From: Physcomitrium patens
Taxonomy: Eukaryota > Streptophyta > Bryopsida > Funariales > Funariaceae
Length of the DNA: 64,000 nt
Assembly (NCBI RefSeq): GCF_000002425.4
Contig: NC_037257.1
Coordinates: forward strand, 17,010,700 to 17,074,699
Reading direction: 5' to 3'
The notes under the pieces were generated by a model that was not told where the DNA came from, did no database searches, and saw nothing but the letters and a program-made list of their open reading frames with translations. Shown here in pieces: positions 36,532 to 47,256 of the stretch (position 1 is the first letter of the stretch; each line of letters opens with the position of its first letter). The position numbers were made by a program, and so were the translations under genes.

Positions 36532-37710
36532 ATTACTATATAAATTTTCAATCTTGGTAGCTTTAATGAAGAATTTTATTTAAAAAAATATCATCTTACA
36601 ACACTAATATGTCTTAAATACTTTTTCAATTGATTTAAGATTTTTAGGCTGTAGAGATGAATTTTTTTATTTAATAATTTTAATTTTAAATAAAATAATA
36701 TTAGTAATATGATATTTTATCTAATAAAAACTATATATATTAAAAAAGCTTGAATTTATTAGCATCCATCTATATCTAGTAAATTTATTAAGTTACAATA
36801 TTTTTTAAGTTGGAAATTATTCCTAATATATTTTGTTAAAAATATCATCATGGTCTCTTTTGGATCTATACTGCTTAAATCTCTTTTTATTGTTTTGTTA
36901 CTACAACATAGATTTTAAGAAACTTTTGACCTTATTGACTGTATATTACTGTTATATTAGAAGTTTTAGATTATTAGTTTTATGTTCTTTATTTTTTAAA
37001 TAATCTAATCCAAATAAATATAAGAAAGAAAGGAAAATGATAATTCAACATTTTTTATGATAGTGACTTATTTAAACATAGTTGATACAATAAAACACAA
37101 GAAGTTCAGTTTTTTCTTCATTTGATTCAAAGTAATTGGTCTCTATTGTTGATATCTAGCAAGATATTAATTGAAATAAAGTGTCTATTTTTAATTTTTT
37201 AATTTAAAGTTTTACAAATATTTTAAACTACTAAATAAATATATGAAATTTTAAAATTAGCTTAAATATTTATGATTTTTTAACACCTATAGATTTTTAA
37301 AATAGTGAAAAAAATTAATTTTTTATTAAATTTTATTCTTAAATTTTTTAATAAAATAATAAAAAAAGATATTAAAAATAATAATAGAAAAAGAAAAAGA
37401 AAAAATCTCTTATGTTGTATACTTAAATGTGATTTTTTGTAAAAATATTTCTAAATTATAATTTATTTACTTATCTTAAAAAATTTATAAAAAATTAATA
37501 TAGCTGTTTATAAAAATAAAATAAAATAATTAAAATATTTTTTTGAATAAAAATTATATATGTTTTTAATTTTAGAAAACATTTTTTTATAATAAAAGAA
37601 CTTAAGATGTCTATAGATATTCCATATGGCTATTGAAACTTATCCCGGAAGTTTTCTACTTTTCAAAAGTACCATTGGAAACAATTAAATTTTGATACAT
37701 GGGTATAAAA
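36131..37710. other. AT-rich block, nothing recognised
   Basis: Decayed AT-rich DNA with poly-A/T runs. No protein motif on either strand. Confidence 0.5.
36497..36527. repeat. (AT)n microsatellite
   Basis: About 15 AT units. Confidence 0.95.
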
Positions 37711-38251
37711 TATCAAGGATATAAATCACAATAAAACTCTAAAATGACAATACATTCTTACATCACCAAAAAAATAAAATTACACAACTAAAAGATAGAT
37801 ATAGAATTAAAACTAGAATAACTATTTTCAAATTGAAAAAAAACTAAGAAGTCTTGAACTAAGCTAAAATACAAAATAAAGATGGTGAGAGGAATGAAGA
37901 AGGCCTCACTCTTGCCTCTACATATATTGTCTACTAAAGAAGTGCATGGTAATGTCCTGTAGGCCATATGACATGTGCCCGACTTGCAAGACAAGTGTTT
38001 AATTTGTAAAGCAAGTTTTTGACATATGCACTACATGGCCAACTTGTAATACAAGTGGCTAAATGTGCAATATATGACCAACTTATTGGCCAAGTTTTCA
38101 ACCTATCAATCACTTCTAAATACATGTAAAGCCTACAAAGCATATAAAAAACTTTCCAACAATATATCAATAATTTAACTTAATTTTATTTACTTCTATA
38201 TAGTTCTACTTATCAAAGTAAATATACTAGTGAATATATGTATTTGTTACA
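37711..38251 (-). repeat. Solo LTR of the 540-bp chromovirus family
   Basis: 541 bp on the minus strand, from TGTAACAAATAC (38,251) to CCTTGATA (37,711). It shares with the 59.7-kb copy the segments tcactcttgcctctacatat, paired aacttgta/acaagt phrases and the tail. The flanking 5-mers taaaa and tgaaa differ at one base, which fits a decayed target duplication. No internal element sequence lies on either side, so it is a solo LTR. Confidence 0.8.
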
Positions 38252-38823
38252 TGAAAACTTGAGGTCTTTGGAAAACTTCTTTAAAGCATGATTAATAGCT
38301 AATATATATAGAAAAAAAATAGGACTATATTCAATGTCATCAATGCCTTCAGTTATTATAAACTTAATTCAAGATTGTTTAAAATTTTTACATTTGTTAA
38401 TGATCACTCTAATTATTTTTTATTTTTCAACTATCTATTATTTCTTTACTTTCTTTCTTCTTTACTAGCACATAAAAATATATTTTTTTTAATTTTTTTT
38501 TCTAGATTCATGTCATTAACAATATCCTATGTTATTATTTATAATTTCTAATTAACATTTGTAATTTTCATTATACTTTTAAACAAATTGATCTAATAGT
38601 TTTAATATATTTTTTTATTAGATGTTTCTATGCCAACTTTAAATACAAATAATTTTTCATTTCATCTCTTATAGTCATCTTATCATTAATATTATAAAAA
38701 CTAAAAAAAAATTACATAATTATTTTTCATTTATTATATTCAATAATTAATGTCTATATTTATTAGTGAAGATTTTTTCTTTCATTCATTACATATATTT
38801 TTAATTTTTTTTGATATATTACG

Positions 38824-38863
<40 letters not shown>

Positions 38864-40250
38864 TTGAAAATTCAATTAGATAATTAATCCATTTAAAATA
38901 CAACATTGTATCTTAAATCTTCTTTATTATTATGCACAATTCATTGTCTTTGTAATTAGTTTGTAGTACATTTTTACAAAATATAATAAATCCTATCTTA
39001 TAATCAATAAAATTCTTAGACCGTATTAAAAGATTTATAAGACGTGTGTCTAAAATGTTTTATATATAATTTAAATAAGAATTGTAGCCTTTACAACTTT
39101 TGCATGTATATAATTGGTAGGAATTAAAGTTTTTTGAAAGTTTTTTCTTTATTTATTAAGTCATAATAATTTTTGTCTTGTTATTATATTAGAATATTTT
39201 AGTGTATCTTTATTTTTCTTGCATTGTTCAAATCCTATAACATTGAAATATATACCCAATTGTAGTTGAGTTTAAGAAATTAAAGCAATTCCTAAAGTTT
39301 TTTGTGTATTGGATCTATATAATTTTGCATTGTTTTAATAATCTTGGGAATTATTGTCCTTCTAACTTTGTCTTTTTACTCTAATAGTAGTTAAAATTAT
39401 TTTTTATTACTTATGGAGTTTAAATTTTATGTTTGTAATAGTTTTTACATACTTATTTTATATCTTATAACATAGACTATGGATCTCATTGTTGTATTAC
39501 ATTACATTAATTTCTTTTAAATTATGTTAAAAAAATTAATTATTTTTGGACATGCCTTATATAATGTTTTTTGATTTTTTAAACAGTTTAAAACTAAAAT
39601 CATATCTTTCATACAAAGATTATTAATATATAAAAATATTAAATTTAAAATCCTTCTTATTTTTAAGTCTTTTTAAACAATCAATGTTGGTTTGTTTATA
39701 ATGACAAAATTTATTCCAATTACTTTATATAATGTACAAGTTAAATATTTAGATACAGCAAATTGTTCCAAATTAATAGTGTAATGTTGCATCTAGTCTT
39801 TTTATTACTAATTAATTTGATATATGAATTGTTAATTGTTTTTTTTATTGCTCTAGCTCCATTTTTAAAATTTTTTTTTCTTACCAATAATTAGACCATT
39901 AATAATTATTAGAATATAATAAAAAATATCATTTTAGTTGGTTGTAATACAAATAAGTTTCTTAATATAATATATTTGATAGTATAAAAATCTATGTATG
40001 AAGAAATGATCTATATTAAAGAAGGTTTTAACTCTTTTATTATCCATTTATGCTTGGTTTATTAAACTTGTTAAAATTTTCTTTTGAAATTGTAACAAAA
40101 CCTTAAAATTATATGATTTATATTTAATTGTATCGTTTGTATTTTACAAATATACTTCTACTTACATATTTGATTTGGTCTTTCTATAACAATTGTATAT
40201 TAATATGTTCAAAAATTTAATTTGAAACAATATCTCGTTTTTCAACTTAG
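38252..40250. other. AT-rich block with a repeat shared with 51.5-52.2 kb
   Basis: Mostly decayed AT-rich DNA. About 39,270-39,560 aligns in order with 51,845-52,150 (for example aagaaattaaag near 39,276 and 51,847, and taataatcttg near 39,338 and 51,908). On the minus strand a short segment reads RTIIPKIIKTMQNYIDPIHK (about 39,318-39,377). The family is unidentified. Confidence 0.45.
38828..38858. repeat. (TA)n microsatellite
   Basis: About 15 TA units. Confidence 0.95.
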
Positions 40251-40271
40251 TACTTTTATTAAGTTTAGTGC

Positions 40272-40371
40272 AACCACAACCTATCACAATATTAGAGCTT
40301 AGTTGAGTAAATATGATCTATTATTGTGATAGGTTGTGGTTTGCTCTAATATTGTGAACCTATCACAAACC
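40272..40371. repeat. Complex inverted repeat with competing stems
   Basis: Perfect 20-nt arms at 40,272-40,291 and 40,322-40,341 (30-nt loop). A second perfect 15-nt pair lies at 40,284-40,298 and 40,343-40,357, and a third 12-nt pair at 40,324-40,335 and 40,357-40,368. The pairs overlap, so the stems exclude one another. It lies just before the AT-rich block gives way to host-like DNA. Confidence 0.85.
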
Positions 40372-40499
40372 AAGCAATGAATACACAACTCTATCTTTTC
40401 TTTTTTACAAATTCTATCCGTATTCTAACAACATCAGAAGCAACTGCAATCTCATATCGAACAAAGTTTGTATTAAAAACCTACGTATCTACATGAAAA

Positions 40500-42990
40500 A
40501 GTGCTTGTGAACAAAATCACCAAACAACCGTTTAGTTAAATGGGGTCCTCCAAAATTGGTGTGTGCACCAAAAAGCATCCACAATCTCATGTTCATCTTG
40601 TGAGTTGTCTTGATGTGTCTTGATAATGTACCCCTCTAATGCCTCTCTCTCTTGTCCACCACATGGAAGTACTACTAGCTCTCTCACGTTGGGACTTGCA
40701 CGGACCCTATTTCCATTAGTAGATAAATGCTTGATGCCGTAATAAAACCGTAAAAAAAAAACCAATGGTAATGGGACCCTAAAACCTTTGCATAGTGAGT
40801 GAGCTCTCTTGCTTTCCGATCATCAGAGATTCTTGGCTAAAAAACGAAACTCATTCCCCCTCACTCCATCCGAAAACTGTCATCTTTGGCAGCAGATGTT
40901 GGGATATATTGCGGCGCCTGGCACAAAGGGGTTTGTTAGACACACACTAGGAGGAGTAGTCTATCTCTGGGACGCTAAAGCGGCACCGTCTCCACCAAAA
41001 GGCTCACTTCGTATTCCCAATATTTTCAGACCAATTTGTGGGGCTCTTTTAATGAATTTGGAGCTTAGACTTGGACCTTAGACCTTGATTCCAATTAAAG
41101 GTCAGTAGCGGGAAGGCAGCAGCAGGGGGGTCAACTGTATTCAGGCGCAATAGAAAAACCCCATGAATTGAATGCTCCAGGGTCAACATCTTGGGTAAAT
41201 TTTACTTCGCGTGGCGTATCTAGACATGATGGAGGCAAAAGGCAAGGTTGTGCGCTGGTGGGCTATTTGTGGCCCTGTTAATTGGATTCTGCCCGCTTTG
41301 GAGCTGGATAACGATGTGGCAAGGCCACAATAGCAACGCCAGAAAAGTACCGTAGGGTGCCAGTGCTGGTGGTCTGTGGCCCAACAGCTCCCCACTGCGC
41401 CCAGATTTTCAGACCGACCAATCCAGCTCCGAAGGTGCCGCTCCGGCTCTCCCTCTGCAGCCTGTAGAAACTGCGCTTTTTAATACGCTAATTGTGTATT
41501 ATAATAATACTACTACTTTCGGTTCCATGTTTAGCTGCAAAGCCGTCTTGCCCTCGAGGATTACTCACCTGCAAATGGGGAGTAGTCGTAGTAGTAAAGG
41601 CGGCGTTACCGCGACAGTGAAAAAACACTAACATGGATCCTGTTGGTGGTCAGGGAAGTTTGGGTCCGAGTTAATGAACTGTTCGAGATGATGGATTAAT
41701 CTCGACAGATTGAGAAATAGGAGGTGTCTGCACTGTTTGAAATGGTTGTGGCTTCGTAAATGTCTCATCTTGTCAACGTCTCTAATTTAAAATTTATTGC
41801 AAATGTTGAGAATGCGGCAGTAAGAATGCAAGACAGACTGATATGTATAATCGCACGAATGTATTCATACACAGGTTCCGTGGTCCAATTCATGCGTTGA
41901 AATCAATGACAGTCACTCCAGGACCACGGCTAGGAGAGATAACTGATGTTTGTATCCTACTACTTTGTATTATTTATTTATCCCTCCAAGCTTACTGCTT
42001 CAAGGGATCTTCATTTTAGCTAGCTAGCTAGTCGGAGGATAGAAACAATGGAGGAAAGGAAAAAAGAAAAAGAACCAAAACCAGTCAGGAATGATTTGTA
42101 CAGTGACAAGTTGCACAGTACCGATTTCCTATCTTAAAATTTGATAAGTCTTCAGCGGCAGGCCCAACAAGAGTGACATGTCCCCTACAGTTTATAAAAC
42201 TATTTGTGCTTTCTACTTCACATGATTGTCTTACGCAGTAGTGCTGCAGACTCGCGTATTGAAACTAACAAAGGATGAATGCTATTCTCGGAAGATCACA
42301 AAACCAAAACTCACATAGAATGATACAAACATATCATAAGAACGGGGATTACTGGGCCAGTAATTCTTCGAAAGAGAGGTGGGGACCTCGAAATCACAAG
42401 CCTGGGCCAGGGAATTGATTTAATACCACCTCGAAGAGTGCAACCTGGAGAGGAAGCAGCAAGTGAGTTTCGTATGCACGAAAAGTAAAGCAAGACGCAC
42501 GGAAGTGACCTCAGATCTCTCCCTCTTTCCGGGCTTGCCAGAGTGTGGCTTAATCGCTGTCGGTCTTATAATGGAATCATGCAACCAATTTCCTCTCCAC
42601 GTGGCCTGCGGTTCAGCAGCAAGCAAAATCCTTTGATATTGCTTGTCTCTTGGAGCTTTCCTTTCCCGCCCTGTGATTCTTTATCTTTCCATCATCAACG
42701 AAGCCTACTGAGCTCATTGGAAGGCTATCATGAGCTTGGAATTTTTTACATCAATTATCAGCTTGTTTTCTGGTAGCTGCAAAGCCAAAAGGAGTACCCC
42801 TAGTGTGCATATTCCATGTCTGTACTATCAGTACCCAGAAGTTTATGATTGGGCACCACTAGTTGTTTGCTAGGTGTTGGTGACTTAGGTGCTAAAGTGG
42901 CTCCCGTAGAATCGCTAATTATGTTGTTAAAGCTTCAGGAAAGTTGCTTAACTTGTGCGATGGCTTCAAATGTGAAGCACAAGTGGGCTA
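40500..42990. other. Host-like DNA, no supportable gene
   Basis: Balanced composition with CpG. Several open frames of 60-90 codons occur on both strands (for example 40,809-41,081 and 41,183-41,395), but they overlap one another, carry no known motif and lack clear splice structure. Regulatory or untranslated sequence is possible. Confidence 0.4.
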
Positions 42991-42992
42991 TC

Positions 42993-42994
<2 letters not shown>

Positions 42995-43024
<30 letters not shown>
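42995..43024. repeat. (AT)n microsatellite
   Basis: About 13 AT units, then tgtat. Confidence 0.95.
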
Positions 43025-43030
<6 letters not shown>

Positions 43031-43170
43031 TATCTCCATCTACTTTTGTTTTCATTCATAGGTCTTCATTGTAACTCTATGGTGTTAATGCATGATAAGT
43101 TCATTTCATAAATATAAGATGTGTAAATCTGAGTCTAAATGCAGACCCCATTCGAATGTCTGTGGTGTGT

Positions 43171-43172
<2 letters not shown>

Positions 43173-43211
<39 letters not shown>
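43173..43211. repeat. (TA)n microsatellite
   Basis: About 15 units, then a short imperfect tail. Confidence 0.95.
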
Positions 43212-43212
<1 letters not shown>

Positions 43213-44650
43213 TATTTATTTCGTACCCTGGGTGCTAATATAAACAACCTCCAAGAGTTGGTTGAGACATGCCACCTGTGTGTTGTAGTTTGAATGTACA
43301 AATTCATTATCACATCTACTGTTACATTATCCATACATCGCATTCATCATCCTTTTACATTGCATGTTTTTTCTTCCTCTTTTCCCCTTCTTTCTATAAC
43401 TATTGTTTTTCTTGCGATACAGATGGGGTGCAGACGAGATTTAATTTAGGCTTCTAATCGGAAACTTTGAGAAAGTAAAATCGATAAAATAAAATAAATA
43501 AATAAATACATCAATCAATCAATAAAACTTCAGAAAATTGGGCGGAGCAATTTTCAGTCTTGTGACATAACTACCTGTGGGGGATCCTGTAGACACACAC
43601 TTCAAGGGCCATCTTGTGACATATACGAACTCCTTACGAGCCTCTTAATTCTTATCCATACTGAACACCTTCCAGTGGATAATGCAGTGGCTGTTGGATG
43701 AAACCTCGTGCGCCCATCCACCAACACCAAACATTAGGAAAACTTTAACTTGACTTCGTTTTTTCAACAAATACGACCAAAGACGAAGAAGAAAAAACGA
43801 AGACAGAAGTATGAGAGAATACCAACTTGTCAATCTGTATGGATTAAGCGACGACTGTGTTAAATACCTATCCACAATACAAGGGCGCTTTGTTTGCATA
43901 AATTTGCAGTGGTACACCAAATTAAGAAGAGAGAGTTAAATTAGGCCAAACTGAGTACAAGGTGAATCATCATTCGAACTTGGCAGCAGGTGGGCGGCTA
44001 GGCGGCAGAGTTTGTCAGAGAGTGGTCCTTGCCAACTTGAGCTACCAAATAAAGCCTCCGTCTCAGAACTGTCACCTGTTCAGCACCGCTCATGTTGGGC
44101 TCAGCATATGGAGCTCATTATGCAACATTATTTCATGCTTGTTTGCTGAAGTGACGTAAATGGTAATACAAAACGTACCTTATTTAGATTTATTTTCAAA
44201 TACCGTAACTTATCTACCACAACACGAATAATCGTTACTTTTAAAACAAATTTGTTATTTCCGTTTGCTATCAAAAATATATTTTCAATGTAGTTGCTCG
44301 TTCCTTCTGCGGACAGTTTTGGTAAATATAGACTTGTATCATGCATGACGAACGAAGGCTTCATGACCAATGGCATAAACTGTTTGTGCGATTATTTCAT
44401 TTGTTTGTTTTTCACACAGAACTCTGAGTCGCTGTCTCCGTTTTCTATTTTAACAGTTCACACCTATCGTGTAGAATAATAGAACTAATATTTATTAAAT
44501 TAATCAATTAAGCTAATAAGATATCCTCGAAAATTAGACCCTACATGGATCAATTATTCAATTTCAAAAGGCAGTTGATTTTAGAATTTGTTTATGACAC
44601 ATGTGAGAAACAGTTCAACATTGCATTTCATTCAAATTTTGTTTTGTAAC
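43212..44650. other. Host-like DNA without a supportable gene
   Basis: Balanced sequence with an AAAT tract near 43,490-43,510. Frames on both strands are short and lack known motifs. Confidence 0.4.
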
Positions 44651-44654
44651 ACCT

Positions 44655-44762
44655 CTATCCATTGCATGGATATGAGCAGAATTCAACCTTGTACAATTTC
44701 TCAAGAAACATAGCGCGAACACCTTCCTCAAAATCTGGTGACAATGTAGGGTCTTTGGTTCC
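44655..44762 (-). pseudogene. Possible last exon of an enoyl-CoA hydratase/HIBCH-like gene
   Basis: On the minus strand a strong pyrimidine tract and TTAG acceptor (intron side from 44,763) precede an open segment reading GTKDPTLSPDFEEGVRAMFL, then EKLYKVEFCSYPCNG and a TAG stop at 44,655-44,657. The DFEEGVRAMFLEK stretch resembles the C-terminal D-F-EGVRA-L-EK region of plant 3-hydroxyisobutyryl-CoA hydrolase-like proteins (known of that family; the match is by memory). No upstream exon was found: 44,814-45,260 gives nothing similar. A GTGAGT donor 52 nt upstream would make a very short intron. Probably an isolated exon or relic. Confidence 0.25.
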
Positions 44763-46106
44763 CTAAGAAAAGAGAAGAAGAATAAGATTAGGAAAAAAAA
44801 AAAAGTGTACTCACTGACCAGAGGTGTGGTAAGTTACAGTAACGATGGATATTAGGCGTACATCAGAGCAATGTAGGTAAGATGAGGAGGACAGCATCAA
44901 CTATCTCAAGAGCCATTAGTTCTGCCGTAGTCAAAACTGTTTTCAAAAGTTCTGTTCAAAGTTGCAGATCTTTGAATCATGACTTGATTGGTAAACTCCA
45001 GAGTCCATCTGGCAATATGGTCCGGCACCTCAAAAGGAAATATCACAACAGAGCATTGCCTGGAGAATGGCTTCCGTACCTAACACTGCATTTATCTCGC
45101 GCACAGGTTTTTACACTAGCAGCGAACAAGCTAGCTATCTCATGGAGAACTGCACACACGGGTGCAGAGTTGTTCAGTTGTTACTGTGGTGATACTCGAA
45201 TATTAACATATCGTAGCCAGATCCACGAAAATCGTTACTTAATGATGGAATGATCATGCGACAAGAATAATGGTTGATTGTAAATCAGTTAATCATACGC
45301 ATCTAGTTCAGGAGCATACATTAAATCTTCTGACACGGGGGAACGTAGGAAGGTATGAATTAATTAGTTCAAGGAAATCAAAAGCATCTGTATCTCATAA
45401 AGAAAGAAAGTCTGCAATTGTCCAAAGATGTAACAGCTTATCGTTCTTTAGAATGAAATTCGTAGTTTTTTTTTTTTTTTTTTAATGGGATGAAGTAATT
45501 GGAGAGAGAGTGTGGGTAAGAGTTCACAAAAGATTTTGCTCTTTTTCTTTTGTCACACTGAACAACAAAAACGAGGCCCATCAATAATGACTATAAGGGG
45601 AAACAAACAAAGTGAGGAACTTGCAGGTTGGATGGTCCAGGTACAGTAACCTAGAGTAGAGTGAAGAATGAAATAACAGACATACCTAGGGCCAGTGCCC
45701 ATGCACCATACCCCTACACCGAGAGCTCACGATTCTCCGCAAAAGATGTGATTTTTCCTAGTGGAGGCATCTTGTCCCGACTTCCATTAAAACCACTTCT
45801 TCCTCCATTACCAACCAATTGCTTTTGTTGTCCCTGGTCCTTCCCACCCCTCCCTGCTTCCCTCCTAACGCGAGCCTATCTGGGCATTTAAGATACTAAA
45901 GCCACTGCCCTCTTATCTTAGTTCATTAAACTTGCGCGTGCAGGTGTTGTCTAGACTACGTATGTGCAAATTTAGTTTGCGACTGTCGGAAGCAGGGCCG
46001 CTGTGGTGAGAATGTTAAGTGATCATCCGCATTGACAACGTGTGGCGAGTTTCACGGTTGAGGGGTGTGATTGCATTGAAGGGAAGATCAGTTGGAGAAG
46101 TGCAGG
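44763..46106. other. Upstream region of the VQ gene
   Basis: No recognisable coding motif. A T-run lies at 45,466-45,483. The frame at 44,882-45,253 has no known domain and runs against the exon-like segment on the other strand. The promoter and 5' untranslated region of the VQ gene should lie in the right part. An in-frame TGA at 46,077-46,079 bounds the coding start. Confidence 0.45.
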
Positions 46107-47256
46107 ATGAGTCCGTCGACATCTGTGTGCCGCACTGTCACTCAGGCTGAGAGGGATTTGGTTGGGAAGGCGGTGCCTCTGATGAAGGACGCAGGATTTC
46201 AGTTTGGGGTCCGGAAGCAGGAGAATGGCAGTGGCTCGCCGTTGAAAGTGAGTAAGGATTCCCACCGGATCAGGAAGCCACCCTTGCCGCTCCCCCAGGT
46301 GCAGTACCGTCCTCCGATTATCATTCATACGTACTCGCCCAAGGTGATTCACACGCAGCCGGACGATTTCATGTCGCTGGTGCAGAAGCTCACGGGCTCC
46401 AGTGATACAAGGTTGCGATTGAAGAAGTCTCCGAAGAAGGAGAAGTCCGCGGACCGCAAGGACCAGACACCTGCATCGAACAGCGGTGTTCAGGCCGCAG
46501 CTGCTTTAATTCTTGAGCGCCAAGGTCAGTACTAGCTCTGTCACGCTGTGTTTCATTCAAACCAATCTAATCTAGCTAGTGACTTATCGCTCGTAAACGG
46601 TGCTTTTTCACTGACCTTTTCGTTCCCTCTGCGCGCAATTTTCAGGCTCAGGGTCATCTTCGACGACCAACTGTGGCTCGCCCTCTCTCTCTGTCGACTC
46701 CGCGTTTCTAGTCACCGATTCTTGCGACGGTGAAGCAACAATCAATCAGTCGAACTCGCCTAGGAGCCCACTTGACTCACCCTTCGAGTTCGACAACGAC
46801 CTGATGTTCACGCAGTTTGAATACCCTTCAACTCCTGGTAGCAGCATGTTCAATTCCCACAGTGTCAAGGCTGAGCCGATGCTCTCCTTTCCTGGTGACA
46901 ATCATTTCAACTCCTTCGTTGATTTGATTGCACCGCAGAAGTCTTCGCCCCGACCTCAAATGCAACAGGAAGCGGACAACCCGTATGCCAACATTGATAT
47001 CAACCCCCCTGTCTCATCATTAGGGTTCCTCCCCCCAAATCTTATGCCCAGTCTACCCGATTTCTCACCAAATACTTCAGCATGGTCTCAGTCTTTCCTT
47101 GACTTCCCCTCTAGTCCTGCACCTTCGGGTCACTTCGGGCTCCAGGCGCCGTATCAACGCCAACGCCCCCTCCAACAATTCTCCGCAGGGTACTCTCTCC
47201 CTATGGAAGGTAACATGGTGGCCCTGGAAAACATCCAGGCCTTCATGATGACATGA
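46107..47256 (+). CDS. VQ-motif protein, MKS1-like, 342 aa, two exons
   Basis: Plant-specific VQ protein, probably a nuclear partner of WRKY transcription factors and substrate of MAP kinases in stress signalling (known of the family). Exon 1 is 46,107-46,524 and exon 2 46,646-47,256. The intron (121 nt, GTCAGT...TTTTCAG) splits codon 140, and both frames join into one open frame ending at TGA. The VQ core FMSLVQKLTG is at residues 88-97. It is preceded by an MKS1-type block (RIRKPPLP at 55-62, SPKVIHTQPDD at 77-87) and followed by a basic stretch (RLRLKKSPKKEK, 102-113) like a kinase docking or nuclear signal. About a dozen Ser/Thr-Pro sites are spread along the chain, including NSPRSPLDSP at 176-185. 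The C-terminal half is Pro/Ser-rich and disordered-looking. The ATG at 46,107 is the first in frame after a stop at 46,077. No neighbour suggests an operon-like or clustered partner. Confidence 0.88.
46525..46645 (+). other. Intron of the VQ gene
   Basis: 121 nt with donor GTCAGT and acceptor gcaattttcag. Reading through the donor meets a stop at 46,533-46,535, and the downstream frame rejoins exactly after the acceptor. This supports splicing. VQ genes of seed plants are mostly intronless, while many moss members have introns (known trend). Confidence 0.85.

Noticed and set aside
40809-41395. Open frames on both strands near 41 kb
   Set aside because: No known domain, frames are short and of no better quality than shadows; kept only as an unassigned host-like region.
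44882-45253. 123-codon plus-strand frame
   Set aside because: No recognised domain or clear codon bias, and it lies next to an exon-like segment on the other strand; the length alone is not convincing.
46092-46106. TTG at 46,092 as the start of the VQ frame
   Set aside because: A nuclear plant gene normally starts at ATG. The first in-frame ATG is at 46,107 and gives a complete VQ protein.
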